Positions 51,564-62,958 are shown, numbered from the stretch's first letter. The stretch is DNA of 64,000 nt from Saprospiraceae bacterium (GCA_016716335.1 JADJWN010000008.1:168096-232095); one strand, 5' to 3'. Notes: a model not told the origin generated them from the sequence alone. Translations and numbers: made by a program.

Positions 51564-53357
51564 ATGTCTGATATTAGAATTCTCAACGACAATCATTCAT
51601 TCAGTAGATGGATTCGTTCCTTATTACTGATGCCTGCGGTTTTCTTATCCCTCGCAATGGCTGGACAGAACAGTGATGAGCCGGCAGAACTCAGCCGGGT
51701 ATTTTTTCTCAAAAACTGTACAGTGGTGAGGCAGCCCGGTGTTACGCTTTCCGGGCAGTCGGTGATAATCCGTAATGGACTCATCGAGGATGTAGGGCCA
51801 AATCTCAAAATTCCCTTCAATGCTCAGGTGGTTGATACAGACTCTATGTTTGTATATGCGGGTTTTATAGATGCCTTTTCCAATACCGGGATTGCAAAAC
51901 CTGAACAAAAAGAAAGGCCCAAAGTGCAGGATCCTGACAATCCTCCTATGGATGTGGCAGGTATTACACCTCAGATTATGGCTGCTGATTTATATAAGCC
52001 CAATGACAAATCAGTGGGAGAGATGAGGGCGGCAGGATTTACCATGTCTCATGTGGCCCCAAGAGGATTGATGCTGCCCGGCAGGAGTGCTCTGATGAGC
52101 CTTGGAGAAGGCGAAGCAGACCGGATGGTAGTGCGCAAATCAGTAGCTCAGACCGGACAATTCGCATCCACCCGTGGCGTCTATCCATCCACAGTCATTG
52201 CCGTGATTGCCAAATTCAGAGAGCTTTTCCGAAATGCTGCCAATGCCGGAGCTCATGAAGAACTGTACAAAACCAATCCTGCCGGTATCAACCGACCTGA
52301 GTATTCTAAGGAGGTACTGGCATTGTATCCGCTTACCAAAAAGCAGGAATCTATGTATTTCATAGCCCCCAAGGTAAAAGATCTGCACAGGGCTCTGGCA
52401 CTCCGGGATGAGCTGGGATTCAATATGATACTGGCAGAGGTCAAACAAGGGTGGACATTGATGGACAGAATTCAGAAAACCAATACTCCGGTATTACTGT
52501 CGGTGGAACTGCCTGATGAAGATAAGAAAGCAGATAAGAAAGATAAAAAAGAGGAGGCAAAGCCTGAGGAAGTGAAAAAAGAAGAGAAGGAAGAGAAAAA
52601 GGAAAAGGAAGCAGAATCAAAGGATGCAAAATCACCTGAGCAGGAGTCTTTTGATACTAAAAAAGCTCAGGCTCTGAAGGAATATGTAAGTCAGGCGGCC
52701 GAATTCGAAAAGAAGGGGATTGCTTTCGGATTTTCATTTCTGGATGTAAAACCCGGTGACATCAAAAAGAATATCAGACGAATGATGGATCATGGCTTGA
52801 GTGAAAAAGCAGCACTTTCAGCACTCACCACCTACCCCGCCGCCTTACTGGGAGTAGCTTCTTCGGCAGGTACAATAGAGAAGGGTAAACTGGCCAATCT
52901 CGTCATCACGGACAAATCCTATTTTGATGAAAAATCAGTCGTAAGATATGTCTTTGTAGATGGCAGAAAGTATGAATATAATGATAAAGCTAAGAAAAAA
53001 TCCGAGGATACCAAGCAGGACAATGTCAAAAGCATAGCCGGAAAATGGAGCTACGAAGTAGAGGTGCCTGGTCAGTCCAGTGCAGGTACCATGCGTGTAA
53101 GTAAAGAAGCGGGTAACTACAAGATCCTGGTAGCCAACGAAAATGAACCATCCAAAGAAAGAGAAGCTACAGATGTCAGTGTAGAAGGAAATAAGCTGAG
53201 CTTCAGACTCGAAGTGGATATGAATAATTTTCCCTTAAAACTCGATTTTAATCTTACCATGGATACCAAAAACTTTTCGGGCTCTGTGTCTGTGGGACAG
53301 TTTGGCAGCTTTCCTGTAAAAGGGGAGCTGATTGATGGTCCGGATATGAAATTGTAA
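51564..53357 (+). CDS. Amidohydrolase-like secreted protein, metal site degenerate
   Basis: 597 residues with a signal peptide (ends AMAGQ). The amidohydrolase barrel is recognisable (IIRNGLIEDVGPN, VYAGFIDAFSNTG, later AALSALTTYPAALLGVASSAGTIEKGKLANLVI), but FIDAFSNTG replaces the metal-binding DxHxH, so it may be non-catalytic. Residues 319-360 are almost only Lys, Glu and Asp, a charged linker. The C-terminal 110 residues form a lipocalin-like beta domain (GKWSYEVEVPG). First of three amidohydrolase-family genes in tandem. Confidence 0.8.
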   Translation: MSDIRILNDNHSFSRWIRSLLLMPAVFLSLAMAGQNSDEPAELSRVFFLKNCTVVRQPGVTLSGQSVIIRNGLIEDVGPNLKIPFNAQVVDTDSMFVYAGFIDAFSNTGIAKPEQKERPKVQDPDNPPMDVAGITPQIMAADLYKPNDKSVGEMRAAGFTMSHVAPRGLMLPGRSALMSLGEGEADRMVVRKSVAQTGQFASTRGVYPSTVIAVIAKFRELFRNAANAGAHEELYKTNPAGINRPEYSKEVLALYPLTKKQESMYFIAPKVKDLHRALALRDELGFNMILAEVKQGWTLMDRIQKTNTPVLLSVELPDEDKKADKKDKKEEAKPEEVKKEEKEEKKEKEAESKDAKSPEQESFDTKKAQALKEYVSQAAEFEKKGIAFGFSFLDVKPGDIKKNIRRMMDHGLSEKAALSALTTYPAALLGVASSAGTIEKGKLANLVITDKSYFDEKSVVRYVFVDGRKYEYNDKAKKKSEDTKQDNVKSIAGKWSYEVEVPGQSSAGTMRVSKEAGNYKILVANENEPSKEREATDVSVEGNKLSFRLEVDMNNFPLKLDFNLTMDTKNFSGSVSVGQFGSFPVKGELIDGPDMKL

Positions 53358-53394
53358 TATGGTCTTTTATTAAAAAGTATAAATCAGAAATACA

Positions 53395-54789
53395 ATGAAG
53401 ATAAAAATCTTTGCCTTTGCACTGGGGTTGTTCCTCTGTATTAATGTAATAAGCGCCCAGACCGGGGACCTGCTTATCAAAAATGCCACTGTGCTTACAG
53501 TAACAAAGGGTACCCGGGAGAATACAGATATATGGGTACAAAATGGCAAAATCTCCCGGATTGACAGGAATATTCCGGCACCAAAAGGCGTCAGGGTGAT
53601 AGATGCTACGGGTATGTACGTCATGCCCGGGATCATAGATGCACATTCTCATATAGCCATCGATGCAGTCAATGAGGCAACAGCTCCCAATACTGCGGAA
53701 GTGAATGTGGGAGATGCGTTGGATCCTCTCGATGTATCCATTTACAGAGCTCTGGCCGGAGGCACCACAATATCTCATGCCATGCACGGCTCGGCTAATG
53801 CCATCGGTGGGCAGTGTCAGACCATCAAACACCGCTATGGCACCACGGATCCTGCCCAACTGCGAATGGAGGGCGCACCACGTACCATAAAGTTTGCTTT
53901 GGGCGAAAATCCCATGAGAGTACACGGAGAGGGCAACAAAATATCCCCCAATACCAGAATGGGAGTAGAACAGATTTTCCGCAAAGCATTTTCAGCAGCA
54001 CAATTGTACATGAAAGCATGGGATGACTACAAAAAAGGGCTGACCAAAGTAGCACCGGCCTACAATCTCAGGATGGAGACGATTGCGGATATCCTCAAAG
54101 GCAATATAATCATTCATTGTCATTCCTATCGGGCCGATGAAATACTGATGCTGATGAATGTCCTGAGAGATTATGGTATCAATAAAATTTGTTTTCAGCA
54201 TGTCAACGAAGGATTTAAAGTGGCACCGGAACTTGCAAAATTCGGGGCGACTGCTTCTGTCTTTGCTGACTGGTGGGCATACAAATTTGAAGTATATTAT
54301 TCTACAGCCTATAATGCGGCAATACTTACCAGAAACGGGGTGGTTACTTCTATCAATTCGGATTCCGGTGAGCTTATCAGACACCTGTATCATGAAGCTG
54401 CCAAAACTCAAAGGTATGGAGACCTGACGGACGATGAGGCCCTTGCATTAATTACCATCAATCCGGCTATTCAGCTCGGAATAGATAAAAGAGTGGGATC
54501 CATTGAAGTGGGGAAAGATGCAGACTTTGCCATTTTCAATAATCACCCTTTGTCCATCTATGCCGTACCTCAGATGACTATTGTGGATGGTATCGTAAGA
54601 TTTGATATAAAGAATGATCCTGAAGATATCAGAGTGGATATTGACCCTAAGGAAAAGTATGCGACGTATTATGAAGACCTACGCAATCATGAATATTACG
54701 GATGTATGAGTGGAGTCATGGAGCTCTTCATGGAAGAGAGCTATGCTTCCTATCTGAGATATATTTATTCGAAAAATCACACCCATTAA
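53395..54789 (+). CDS. Amidohydrolase, metal site intact
   Basis: 464 residues, signal peptide ending at ISAQ. The subtype-I metal site is complete: GIIDAHSHIAID (His84, His86), then NIIIHCHSYRADE, ICFQHVNEGFK and a late SINSDSGE, followed by RVGSIEVGKDADFAIF. Likely a periplasmic imidazolonepropionase- or dipeptidase-like hydrolase; substrate unknown. It sits between two relatives that lack the HxH motif, 37 and 27 nt away, so the three are probably one transcript and perhaps a complex. Confidence 0.85.
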   Translation: MKIKIFAFALGLFLCINVISAQTGDLLIKNATVLTVTKGTRENTDIWVQNGKISRIDRNIPAPKGVRVIDATGMYVMPGIIDAHSHIAIDAVNEATAPNTAEVNVGDALDPLDVSIYRALAGGTTISHAMHGSANAIGGQCQTIKHRYGTTDPAQLRMEGAPRTIKFALGENPMRVHGEGNKISPNTRMGVEQIFRKAFSAAQLYMKAWDDYKKGLTKVAPAYNLRMETIADILKGNIIIHCHSYRADEILMLMNVLRDYGINKICFQHVNEGFKVAPELAKFGATASVFADWWAYKFEVYYSTAYNAAILTRNGVVTSINSDSGELIRHLYHEAAKTQRYGDLTDDEALALITINPAIQLGIDKRVGSIEVGKDADFAIFNNHPLSIYAVPQMTIVDGIVRFDIKNDPEDIRVDIDPKEKYATYYEDLRNHEYYGCMSGVMELFMEESYASYLRYIYSKNHTH

Positions 54790-54816
54790 TCAACTGTTCA
54801 TCAATACCATATTAAG

Positions 54817-56109
54817 ATGTTGAAAAATATATTTATACTGATTATACTCCTTATGGGCACCATTACTTCTTATACCCAGCAGGTGAAGAAATCCGAAGGT
54901 GGTAACTTTCTGCTCAAAGGTGGTACTCTCTACACTATTACCCGGGGTGTAATGCAGGCAGACCTTCTCATCAAAGACGGAAAAATAGCTGATATTGGTA
55001 CCAATCTGAATGCAGCAGGAGCCAAAGTGATAGACTGTACCGGCAAGCGTATTTACCCGGGTTTTATTGATTCGGGTACAAGATTGGGGCTGGCAGAAAT
55101 TGGTTCGATATCGCTGACCAACGACTACAGTGAATTGGGAGATTTTATTCCGCATATGAAGGCCCTTACTGCCGTCAACCCCAATTCGGTCAGTATTCCG
55201 GTGACGAGAGTAAATGGTGTCACAACGGTTTTGGCCAAACCGGAAGGTGGGAGATTTCCCGGTACTGGCGCATTGATAGACCTGCATGGTTATACACCTG
55301 ATCAGATGTATGCCGGAGCAGAAGCCGTCCTGCTCAATTATCCTTCAACAGGTAAAAGAGGCAGATGGGACAGAAGGAGTGATGAAGATGTAAAGAAAGA
55401 TGCGGAAAAAGCAGCCAAAAAACTTGATGATATCTGGGATAAGGCTGTACTTTATGCAAAAATGGACTCTACCGCCAGAGCAGATAAGAAAAATATGGAT
55501 AGCTACAATCCCCAGATGGATGCACTCCTTCCGGTGGTGAGAGGGCAAGCCAAACTTTTTGTGGAGGTCAATGTAAAATCAGATATCGAATCTGCCATTG
55601 AGTGGGTAAAGAAAAGAAATATCAAAGCAGTTTTTACCGGTATGGCCGAGGGCTGGAGAGTGGCTGATAAATTGGCTGCTGCAGGCATTGAAGTGATTAC
55701 CGGGCCCGTATTGAGTATCCCCGGCAGAGAGAATGATAAATACGATGCAGCCTATACCAATGCAGCCAAAATGCACAAAGCGGGAGTGAAGGTAGCCTTG
55801 CGGACCAATGATGCCGAAAATGTGAGAAATCTGCCGTTTAATGCCGGCTTTGCAGCTACCTATGGCATGGGTGTGGAGGAAGCCCTGAAAGCGATCACCA
55901 TTGTACCGGCACAGATATTTGGCGTGGCAGATAAATATGGCAGTCTCGAAAAAGGGAAGGTGGCCAATCTCTTCATTGCGGACGGAGATCCGTTTGAGAT
56001 GAAAACCCGGATTTCCCACCTGTTCATCCGTGGCTGGAATGTACCATTAGAAAGCAGGCATACCCTTTTGTACGATGAGTTTCTCGAAAGAAGCCCGGGT
56101 CTGAAATAA
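54817..56109 (+). CDS. Amidohydrolase-like secreted protein, metal site degenerate
   Basis: 430 residues, signal peptide ending at YTQQ. The barrel has KRIYPGFIDSGTRLGLAE where active members have DxHxH, so the first metal pair is missing; GVTTVLAKPEGG and the closing KYGSLEKGKVANLFIADGDPFEMKTRI are retained. Third gene of the amidohydrolase run; a strong terminator follows. Function unknown, possibly a pseudo-enzyme partner of the middle protein. Confidence 0.8.
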   Translation: MLKNIFILIILLMGTITSYTQQVKKSEGGNFLLKGGTLYTITRGVMQADLLIKDGKIADIGTNLNAAGAKVIDCTGKRIYPGFIDSGTRLGLAEIGSISLTNDYSELGDFIPHMKALTAVNPNSVSIPVTRVNGVTTVLAKPEGGRFPGTGALIDLHGYTPDQMYAGAEAVLLNYPSTGKRGRWDRRSDEDVKKDAEKAAKKLDDIWDKAVLYAKMDSTARADKKNMDSYNPQMDALLPVVRGQAKLFVEVNVKSDIESAIEWVKKRNIKAVFTGMAEGWRVADKLAAAGIEVITGPVLSIPGRENDKYDAAYTNAAKMHKAGVKVALRTNDAENVRNLPFNAGFAATYGMGVEEALKAITIVPAQIFGVADKYGSLEKGKVANLFIADGDPFEMKTRISHLFIRGWNVPLESRHTLLYDEFLERSPGLK

Positions 56110-56133
56110 TTACAATAACATAGTGAATATCAG

Positions 56134-56171
56134 AAAAGACAGATTCAGGTAAGACCGGGTCTGTCTTTTTG
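56134..56171 (+). terminator. Rho-independent terminator
   Basis: AAAAGACAGA (56134-56143) pairs with TCTGTCTTTT (56160-56169) and runs into a T stretch, 25 nt after the last amidohydrolase stop. Confidence 0.75.
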
Positions 56172-56340
56172 TTTTGTAATAATGGGGAATGTTCTCAAGT
56201 GTGTGTAAATCAGAATCAAGTCAGTGTATATCTCAATCCTACTTTACGCAGACATTGAAAATACAATCATCATGAAGATCGTATAATCCAAAAAGGTTGC
56301 ACCGTTGCAGGATTGATGATTATTCCATCTGTTAGCGTAT

Positions 56341-56526
56341 TTATGGTATTTTCGAGAGTTTCGCATATAACTTTCTGACAGCAAGGAACATAGCCAGGCT
56401 CATCATTATAAAAAACAGTGTGAAAAAGAGATTCTGTATCTATGAACCTGCATAATTAATCTGCAGTAAGGACGCAGTTACTCCGGATATAAATCCGATT
56501 ATCAGTAAAATTAAAATTGTTTTCAT
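56341..56526 (-). pseudogene. Small two-helix membrane ORF with in-frame TAG
   Basis: ATG 56524-56526 opens MKTILILLIIGFISGV, and after TAG at 56440-56442 the same frame continues with a second hydrophobic helix (LFFTLFFIMMSLAMFLAV) and a basic end, to TAA 56341-56343. Two well-formed membrane helices flanking one stop suggest a real 61-residue gene with a nonsense change, or a misread base. Nothing else was recognised in the 56.17-56.93 kb gap. Confidence 0.4.
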
Positions 56527-56848
56527 ATAACACCAATTGATATTTTTTCTCTAAACACACCGTATGATCCTTTATCTGAAATTGATTTTGGATTCTATCT
56601 AATCATAAGTTCACCTACAAATTTACATATAAAAGTCCAAATTTGAATAAAGCATAAGCAAATTGCCTTGATATCGTCATTTTTACTCCTTCTGTTATTC
56701 CTGATAAATAAAACCAAAGCAATACATCAGAAGTTCCTTCCCGGACTGCATCGATCTTTAATTTACCCCTGAAATGAGTGCATGAAAAACTCTGGGCTAA
56801 ATGCCTGATATAAATTCCGCAACTTTATGTATTTGTAAAAAATTAACA

Positions 56849-56856
56849 TATGTTTG
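56849..56856 (+). promoter_or_regulatory. -7 box for the outer-membrane protein gene
   Basis: TATGTTTG matches TAnnTTTG; a TTTG at 56832-56835 is present, but the 13-nt gap is shorter than the usual spacing. Leader of about 75 nt. Confidence 0.4.
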
Positions 56857-56933
56857 AGATTATTTTAAAATACGGACAAACCTGATGATTCGTATTCAAA
56901 TCATTGCTATTTATCACCTTAAAACTCTACATT

Positions 56934-58336
56934 ATGCGCCGTAACCTTACCCTGACTTCTTTAATTTCGTTATTCTGGTGTGCCGTTTTATCTGCTCAGA
57001 ATCCCTTAGACTATAATCAGTATGTATATCCAGATGTAAGACGAAGTGCTCTGGATGTCACACTTTATACCTTTGGCCAGAATTCGGGGTGCTAAATTTT
57101 CAGAACAAACGAAAGTGAACTCATCGGGATTTACCGGCAGGGGGAGTTTTTTGTATTCCCTCATAGCCAATGACCGGAGACTTCAGCAGGTTCAGAATTT
57201 TTCAGGCAACCTTTTGTATGATTTCGAAAAAACAAGTTTTACAAATGCTCCGCTTGAAAACCGGCACACTGAATTTTCATTTTCTCTGACTTATAATAAT
57301 ACACAACGAAACTATTCGCCGAATAATAATTATGATGAAATCTACTATGGGGTGTTCAGTAATCTGTACAGCAGAAGCCTGGATGAACAGAAAAACAAAT
57401 ATCTCAACACTATAGCCACCGGTGGATATCGGATCGGCACGGGTAGGATAGAACCCGCTGATGAGCTATTTCAGGCCCAGTTTATTATGGATGACCTCGC
57501 ACGAAAGGGATTGTTGGTAGATAAGTCACAGAACGGTCTGTTTGCTCTTGGGCAGCTGCTGGCGGTACAGAGACAGAGACGATTGCTTGATTTCAGGGTA
57601 CTGTATGTCAATCAGCTGGAATCCATCTCGCAGTGGCTGGCCGCTAATACTGAGAATTTTGAGGACATCAATTTTGCCACTGCGGCCATAGTAACCAGTG
57701 ACAACTGGCTCTACAATCAGTTCAATAACCGGGCTATCGGCAGCCGCCAATCTCTGGGGCTGGACGTAAGATATAATCTATACAGCAATCTGGAAGGCCG
57801 TATTACGGATTTGTATCAGCTGGGGCTGTACGGTGAGATATACCATACAAAACCTAAAAATAAGCACCTGCATACGAGCTCGCTTATTTTAGGTGGCGTA
57901 ATTTATAACAATGGGAATCTGCTGACTTCCCGCACAGTTCCTATTAAGAGTGTAAATCCTTTTTTCAGCGGAGCCTTCAAAGCAGGATACTACCCGGTAT
58001 CCCGTACAGCGCTGACGCTCACAGGCTCTGTGTCAGCTCAGGCCAATATACCGCAAAACGGCAATCGCTTTGGTGCTTTGCTGCGACCCGAGGTGATTTT
58101 CGGCACCCAGTACTTTATCAACTACCGCACCAGTTTCAGGGCTGATCTTACCCTGTTTTTTCAGAGAGCAGGAGGTTCATTCCCGGTATGAAGCCGTATT
58201 ACCCGGCCATGAGATTTATGGCAATCAGTCCGTACTTTTCCGCAGCTACGAACAGAATTTTCAGGGACTGTTTTCTCCGGGCATACAAAGGCACGGTCTG
58301 TATGGCTCAGTCACACTGTCGCATGCGTTTTTCTGA
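56934..58336 (+). CDS. Predicted outer-membrane beta-barrel protein (two frame breaks)
   Basis: ATG at 56934 (MRRNLTLTSL) opens a signal peptide ending at LSAQ. The frame breaks at about 57086-57090 and again at about 58171, after which it reads EVHSRYEAVLPGHEIYGN and ends in SHAFF, a typical barrel C-terminus. Joined length is about 467 residues, with alternating amphipathic strands and many Asn/Tyr in between. Each break looks like one extra base or two missing. Family not recognised. Confidence 0.6.
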
Positions 58337-58587
58337 GAGAGTGGGGTAGATTGGGTTTTAGAGAGATGGTCTTCCCAATCCTGTTTTTTTTCATCACTCA
58401 GATACGTATATTTACAGATAATGCATTTTATGGTTCTTATGAATGCAGGAGTAATTATATTTTTTACATCGTGCTGATGAAATTTTCATTTTTAAAGGGT
58501 TACAAAAGGTTAGAATCAACGATATATAGTATTTTAATTTCACTACTTGACTAAAAACACTTTTTTTAACCCTGAAATCTAGTATGT

Positions 58588-59583
58588 ATGAATGCTGCTG
58601 TAAGATTTTTAAATTTTATCTCTGGTAAGAAAATTGGAGTTATCCTTTTCTTTTTCATGACTTTTCTGATTGGTTGGGTTAGCAGTGCATTCTATGAAGA
58701 TGATTTTATCAGTCATCCCCAGTTTACTGAGTTTGAACATTGGGAATATTTTGTCGAGGAAGTAAGTAAATCGACAGGTTCTGTTGGAACAATTGGAAAT
58801 CTGGATGATTCGTGGCTAAGTAAAAGACTTTTATTCCATTTATTTTTTGTAGTAGATGCCGTGTGGGCTTTATTACTGCTCACTTTAATGTTTAGTCTGA
58901 TTTTAAGATTGAAAAATGAAAGTTGGGACAGCTTTTCAAGCTGGAAAACATCGCTGAAATGGATTTTCTTTATCTATCTGACCGGATATTTGCTCGATTT
59001 GACGGAAGGTATATTGTATAATGTATTTTTCTTCCTGCCCCAACACGACCTTACGGCATTGAAGATTGTTGTTTATACCAAATTGGTACTATATGGGCTG
59101 GCATTGATATTGCTGTTGGACAGCATTTATCAAAGGTATAAAGAGGATTTCAGTAAATATGCCTCTGTTTTTCTGAAGAGTTCCTGGTTGTCCATTTTTT
59201 TCCTGATTGTCATTGGAGGATTACTCAGCCAGATGGAACAGGGAAGTTCACTGATTATAGCAGCCTTTGATAATCCTTATCAGTTGCTTATTATTGCTGT
59301 TTTATTGTATATCCTGAGTATTATTCTTTCTCATTATCCGGTGTATATGTTGTATTATTATACCAAATCACAGGGTCAGGATTGGAAAAGACTAAAAAAT
59401 TGCTGTGATTATGGAATAATTGTTTATAAAGAGGAAAATAAAGAAGCAGATAAGTCCTTTGACGAAAATTACAGGAAGTACAGATATTTTATGGGAGCAT
59501 TGGTATATCTTGCATTTGCATATGCCATGCTGTTTACTTTCGGAAAATATGTTTCTAGGGGAGTGATTTACATACTGGTTTGA
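58588..59583 (+). CDS. Multi-pass membrane protein coupled to patatin
   Basis: 331 residues with about seven hydrophobic segments (roughly 14-33, 82-106, 124-142, 160-182, 200-216, 226-248 and 308-330) and a charged loop near 265-300. Not recognised. Its stop overlaps the next start by 4 nt (59580-59583), indicating translational coupling to the patatin gene. The region is more A/T-rich than the preceding core genes. Confidence 0.6.
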   Translation: MNAAVRFLNFISGKKIGVILFFFMTFLIGWVSSAFYEDDFISHPQFTEFEHWEYFVEEVSKSTGSVGTIGNLDDSWLSKRLLFHLFFVVDAVWALLLLTLMFSLILRLKNESWDSFSSWKTSLKWIFFIYLTGYLLDLTEGILYNVFFFLPQHDLTALKIVVYTKLVLYGLALILLLDSIYQRYKEDFSKYASVFLKSSWLSIFFLIVIGGLLSQMEQGSSLIIAAFDNPYQLLIIAVLLYILSIILSHYPVYMLYYYTKSQGQDWKRLKNCCDYGIIVYKEENKEADKSFDENYRKYRYFMGALVYLAFAYAMLFTFGKYVSRGVIYILV

Positions 59584-61473
59584 TTCCTTTTGTAATTTTG
59601 ATTTTTATTGTTTGTTTTGCTCATTTCTCCCGCAGCACTGATAGAAAATACTACTATCTTGCCTATACTGTTATTTATGGGTTGTCCTGGCTCCTGTTAT
59701 TAGCGGCTGTTTTCTTCAGCTACAGTTACGGGTGGAGTCCATGGTCATTCTGGTCGTTTGCCGGCTTTCTATTGCTCAGGGCCTATCAAAGATTTTTTTC
59801 AGACTATACCAAGGGATCTTCCGGAATTCAGATGGCTGACTGTGTTCCGAAGGCTTCATACATGGGAATATGAGATGACCGGCAAATATGTGAATAAACT
59901 TGTATTCATAAAATGGACAGGTTTTGCTGCTGGGTTATTGCTTTTATTGTCACACATTCCATCATGGGGAATGAAGGTAAATCCCATCATCATTATACTC
60001 TGCATCATTCATAATTTTTATGGTGTTGTAATCATAATACTTAAAAACTACTTTTATTACAGATCCAGACAGGGTGGAAGCCGGGTTTTCAGATTTGTTT
60101 TTACCAATATATTGTGGATACTCATCGTGATATTTGGAGTTAAAAACTTTATTTTGACAGATTACAACAAAATACATTATCTGAAGCCATATGCATTCAA
60201 TAAGGATTCTACTATAAGTATAGATTCTTTCCTGAAAATCAGGGATTCCATAAATTCTGATGACTCAACCGGCAATATTTACATATCTTCATGGGGTGGT
60301 GGCCTTAGATCCACTTATTATAATCTGTTATGGCTTAAAAATAGAGAAGAATATAGTGATGGAGATTTTATGAAGAGGGTCGTCGCTATGTCCGGGGTAT
60401 CAGGTGGTAGTCTGGGAATTCATCTGTATTTTTCGAATAAAAAGGAAAATCAACTGGACAAAGATAAATGGGACCGGGCTATTAATAGTATCGGGAGCAG
60501 TAATTATACAACCACAGATATAGTATATCTGTTTGGCAGAGACAGGATACCTTTTTTTGAGAATATGGTGAGAGACAGATCAGTGACAGGTATAAGCAAC
60601 TATTGGCACACGATAACCTGTTTTTGTACTCCATTTGATACGACGCCATATCAGACATACTGGCGTGATGGTTTTAATAGGCTGGGGTATCACCCAATCC
60701 TGATTTCGAATGCCACAAAAACTCACGGACAGTATGGAGTAGCTTGCTCAGCTTATATGGATTCTGAAAAATTTAAAGAGGTTTTTAAGGGAGCAACCAA
60801 TATGCTATCTTTGACAGATAACTTAAAATCCCTCAGTTTTTATGAAGCTTTTTCGGCATCGGAGAGGTTTCCGTTTTTCAGTGCTACGGCTTCGGTGGAA
60901 GGACAGGGACATTATGTGGATGGAGGGTATTTTGAAAATTCCGGTTTGCTGTCACTTATGCATCTGAGAGAATACATCAGCAGTCAGAATAATAAATGTG
61001 ACCGGAAAAAAGATTCTTTGATTATTCTCGGAAATTCAAAATCTAATTATATAGAATCTCTGCTGTTTGATAGTACTGCCCTGCTGGACAGTATTAAGAT
61101 AAAAGGTGAGACAAATTTCAAATCCATTTTCAAAGGGATATTGGATACCGACAGATTGGCCGGTTTCTTGACTGCAAAATATGTTCTAAATGAGAAATCC
61201 ATACCTACTAAATTTTATACTTTGCCCTATCCTCTCAGATACAATGAATTGATTCGGGCCTTAGGAGGAAAGTTAGATACGAAAAAGAAAATTGAACATG
61301 CAAGGAAATTAATAAAAATGAATAATAAGCAAATTGATGCTTTATTAAATTTTCATTACAATGGCATAGCATCCAGACCAAAACGCTCTATTCGTTGGCA
61401 CTATGCATATCCATCACTATCCCGATACCTGTCTCAATCTACAGTAAATTATTATCATGCAGTGGTGAAGTAG
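59580..61473 (+). CDS. Multi-pass patatin-like phospholipase (frame broken)
   Basis: Two frames make one protein of about 630 residues. The first 100 residues and the start of the second frame hold about six membrane segments. The frame changes at the GGG 59813-59815 (one extra G; after it the frame reads DLPEFRW). The catalytic part has SSWGGGLRSTYYN (oxyanion loop), AMSGVSGGSLG (nucleophile Ser) and YVDGGYFENSG (catalytic Asp), so the dyad is complete. Predicted to act on lipids at the inner membrane. Its pairing with a multi-pass protein mirrors 9712-11592. Confidence 0.75.
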
Positions 61474-61477
61474 AAAT

Positions 61478-62958
61478 TCACTTCAGACGAATCATTATTT
61501 CTCTGAAACTTTCCAGTCCTGCTTCAAGGTTTTCAATTATTTCTCCTGCCAAAACGTCTGGGTCGGGCAAGTTGTCAAGGTCGGCAAGTGATTTGTCTTT
61601 TATCCATGTAATGTCAAGCGATGTCTTGTCACGGTTGATGATTTCATCATAAGTGAACTTTCTCCAACGTCCTTCGGGATTTGTTTCGGGGTGAAAGGTT
61701 TCCTTACGTTTGTGTCTGTTAACCGGATTATAGCAAGTAATGAAATCGCTTTAGTCTTCAAGTTTTAGCGGATTCTTTTTCAGTGTAAAATGAATGTTGG
61801 TTCTGAAATCGTAAATCCAAATTTCCTTTGTCCAAGGTTGCTTTGATGCTGGTTTGTTGTCGAAGAAAAGCACATTTGCTTTTACACCTTGCCTGTAAAA
61901 AATACCTGTTGGCAAACGTAAAATGGTATGCAAGTCCGTTGTTTCCATTAATTTTTTACGAACCGTTTCTCCTGCACCACCTTCAAACAGAACATTGTCG
62001 GGCAATACAACTGCTGCTTGTCCTGTTGATTTCAGCATTGTCCTGATGTGCTGAACAAAATTTAATTGCTTGTTGCTTGATGTTTCCCAAAAGTCTTGTC
62101 GGTTGTATGTAAGTTCGTCTGTTTCCTGTTCGCCTTCTTCGTTGGTGGCTGTCATGCTGCTTTTTCTGCCGAATGGAGGATTGGCTAAAACATAATCAAA
62201 GTTGCAGAAGCACTGTCGAAATCAACGCATCAGCAGGGGAAATAAAATTTTCACTTTCAAAGTCACCGATATTGTGCAAAAACAAATTCATCAAACACAT
62301 TCTTCTTGTGTTTGGCACAATTTCATTTCCGAAAAAGGTTTCGTGTTTTAAAAAGTGCTTTTGTGTTTTGTCTAATTTCTGTTTTGCAATAAAGTCATAA
62401 GCCGCCAAAAAGAAACCACCAGTTCCACAAGCAGGGTCAGCAATAGTTTTCATTGGTTCAGGTTGCACACATTCCACCATTGCACGAATCAATGCTCTTG
62501 GTGTAAAATATTGACCTGCACCGCTTTTAACATCTTGTGCATTTTGCTCCAACAATTTTTCATAAATATCGCCTTTCACATCAGCACCCATTACCAACCA
62601 TTGCTCACTATCAATCATATCAATGATTTTTGCAAGCATGGCAGGGTCTTGAATTTTGTTTTGACTCTTGGTAAAAATTTGCCCCAAAATACCTTTGGCT
62701 GTACTTAACTCACGAAGCAAAGTGGCATAATGCAATTCCAGTTCTGCACCTTTTTTTGTGGTTAAACTTTCCCAATTGTATTCTTTTGGTATAGGAAGTT
62801 TTCTATTATGTGGTGGCTTACTGTATTCATCAGCCATTTTTAAGAAAAGCAAATAGGTGAGTTGCTCTAAATAATCTCCATAACCTACACCTACATCACG
62901 CAGGGGATTACAGAAACTCCAAACTTTGCTTACTATACTTGACGTGTTCGTTACTCAT
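61478..62958 (-). pseudogene. hsdM: Type I restriction-modification DNA methylase, broken
   Basis: Start ATG 62956-62958 overlaps the upstream stop (ATGA). Joined frames read VWSFCNPLRDVGVGYGDYLEQLTYLLFLKMADE, QYFTPRALIRAMVECVQP, DPACGTGGFFLAAYDF (SAM motif), ANPPFG (target-base motif), then GRWRKFTYDEIINRDKTSLDI and a TGA end at 61478. Lesions: a shift at about 62939, two shifts at about 62199 and 62217, and an in-frame TAA at 61751-61753 where LEDL is expected. Either a decayed methylase or clustered read errors. hsdS and hsdR are not in the window. Confidence 0.8.

Larger units (their letters stand above)
56172..56933. other. Intergenic region
   Basis: About 760 nt between the amidohydrolase terminator and the outer-membrane gene. 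It contains the small minus-strand membrane ORF (56341-56526) and a -7 box near the right end. The remainder is A/T-rich with no recognised RNA, repeat or ORF. Confidence 0.4.
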
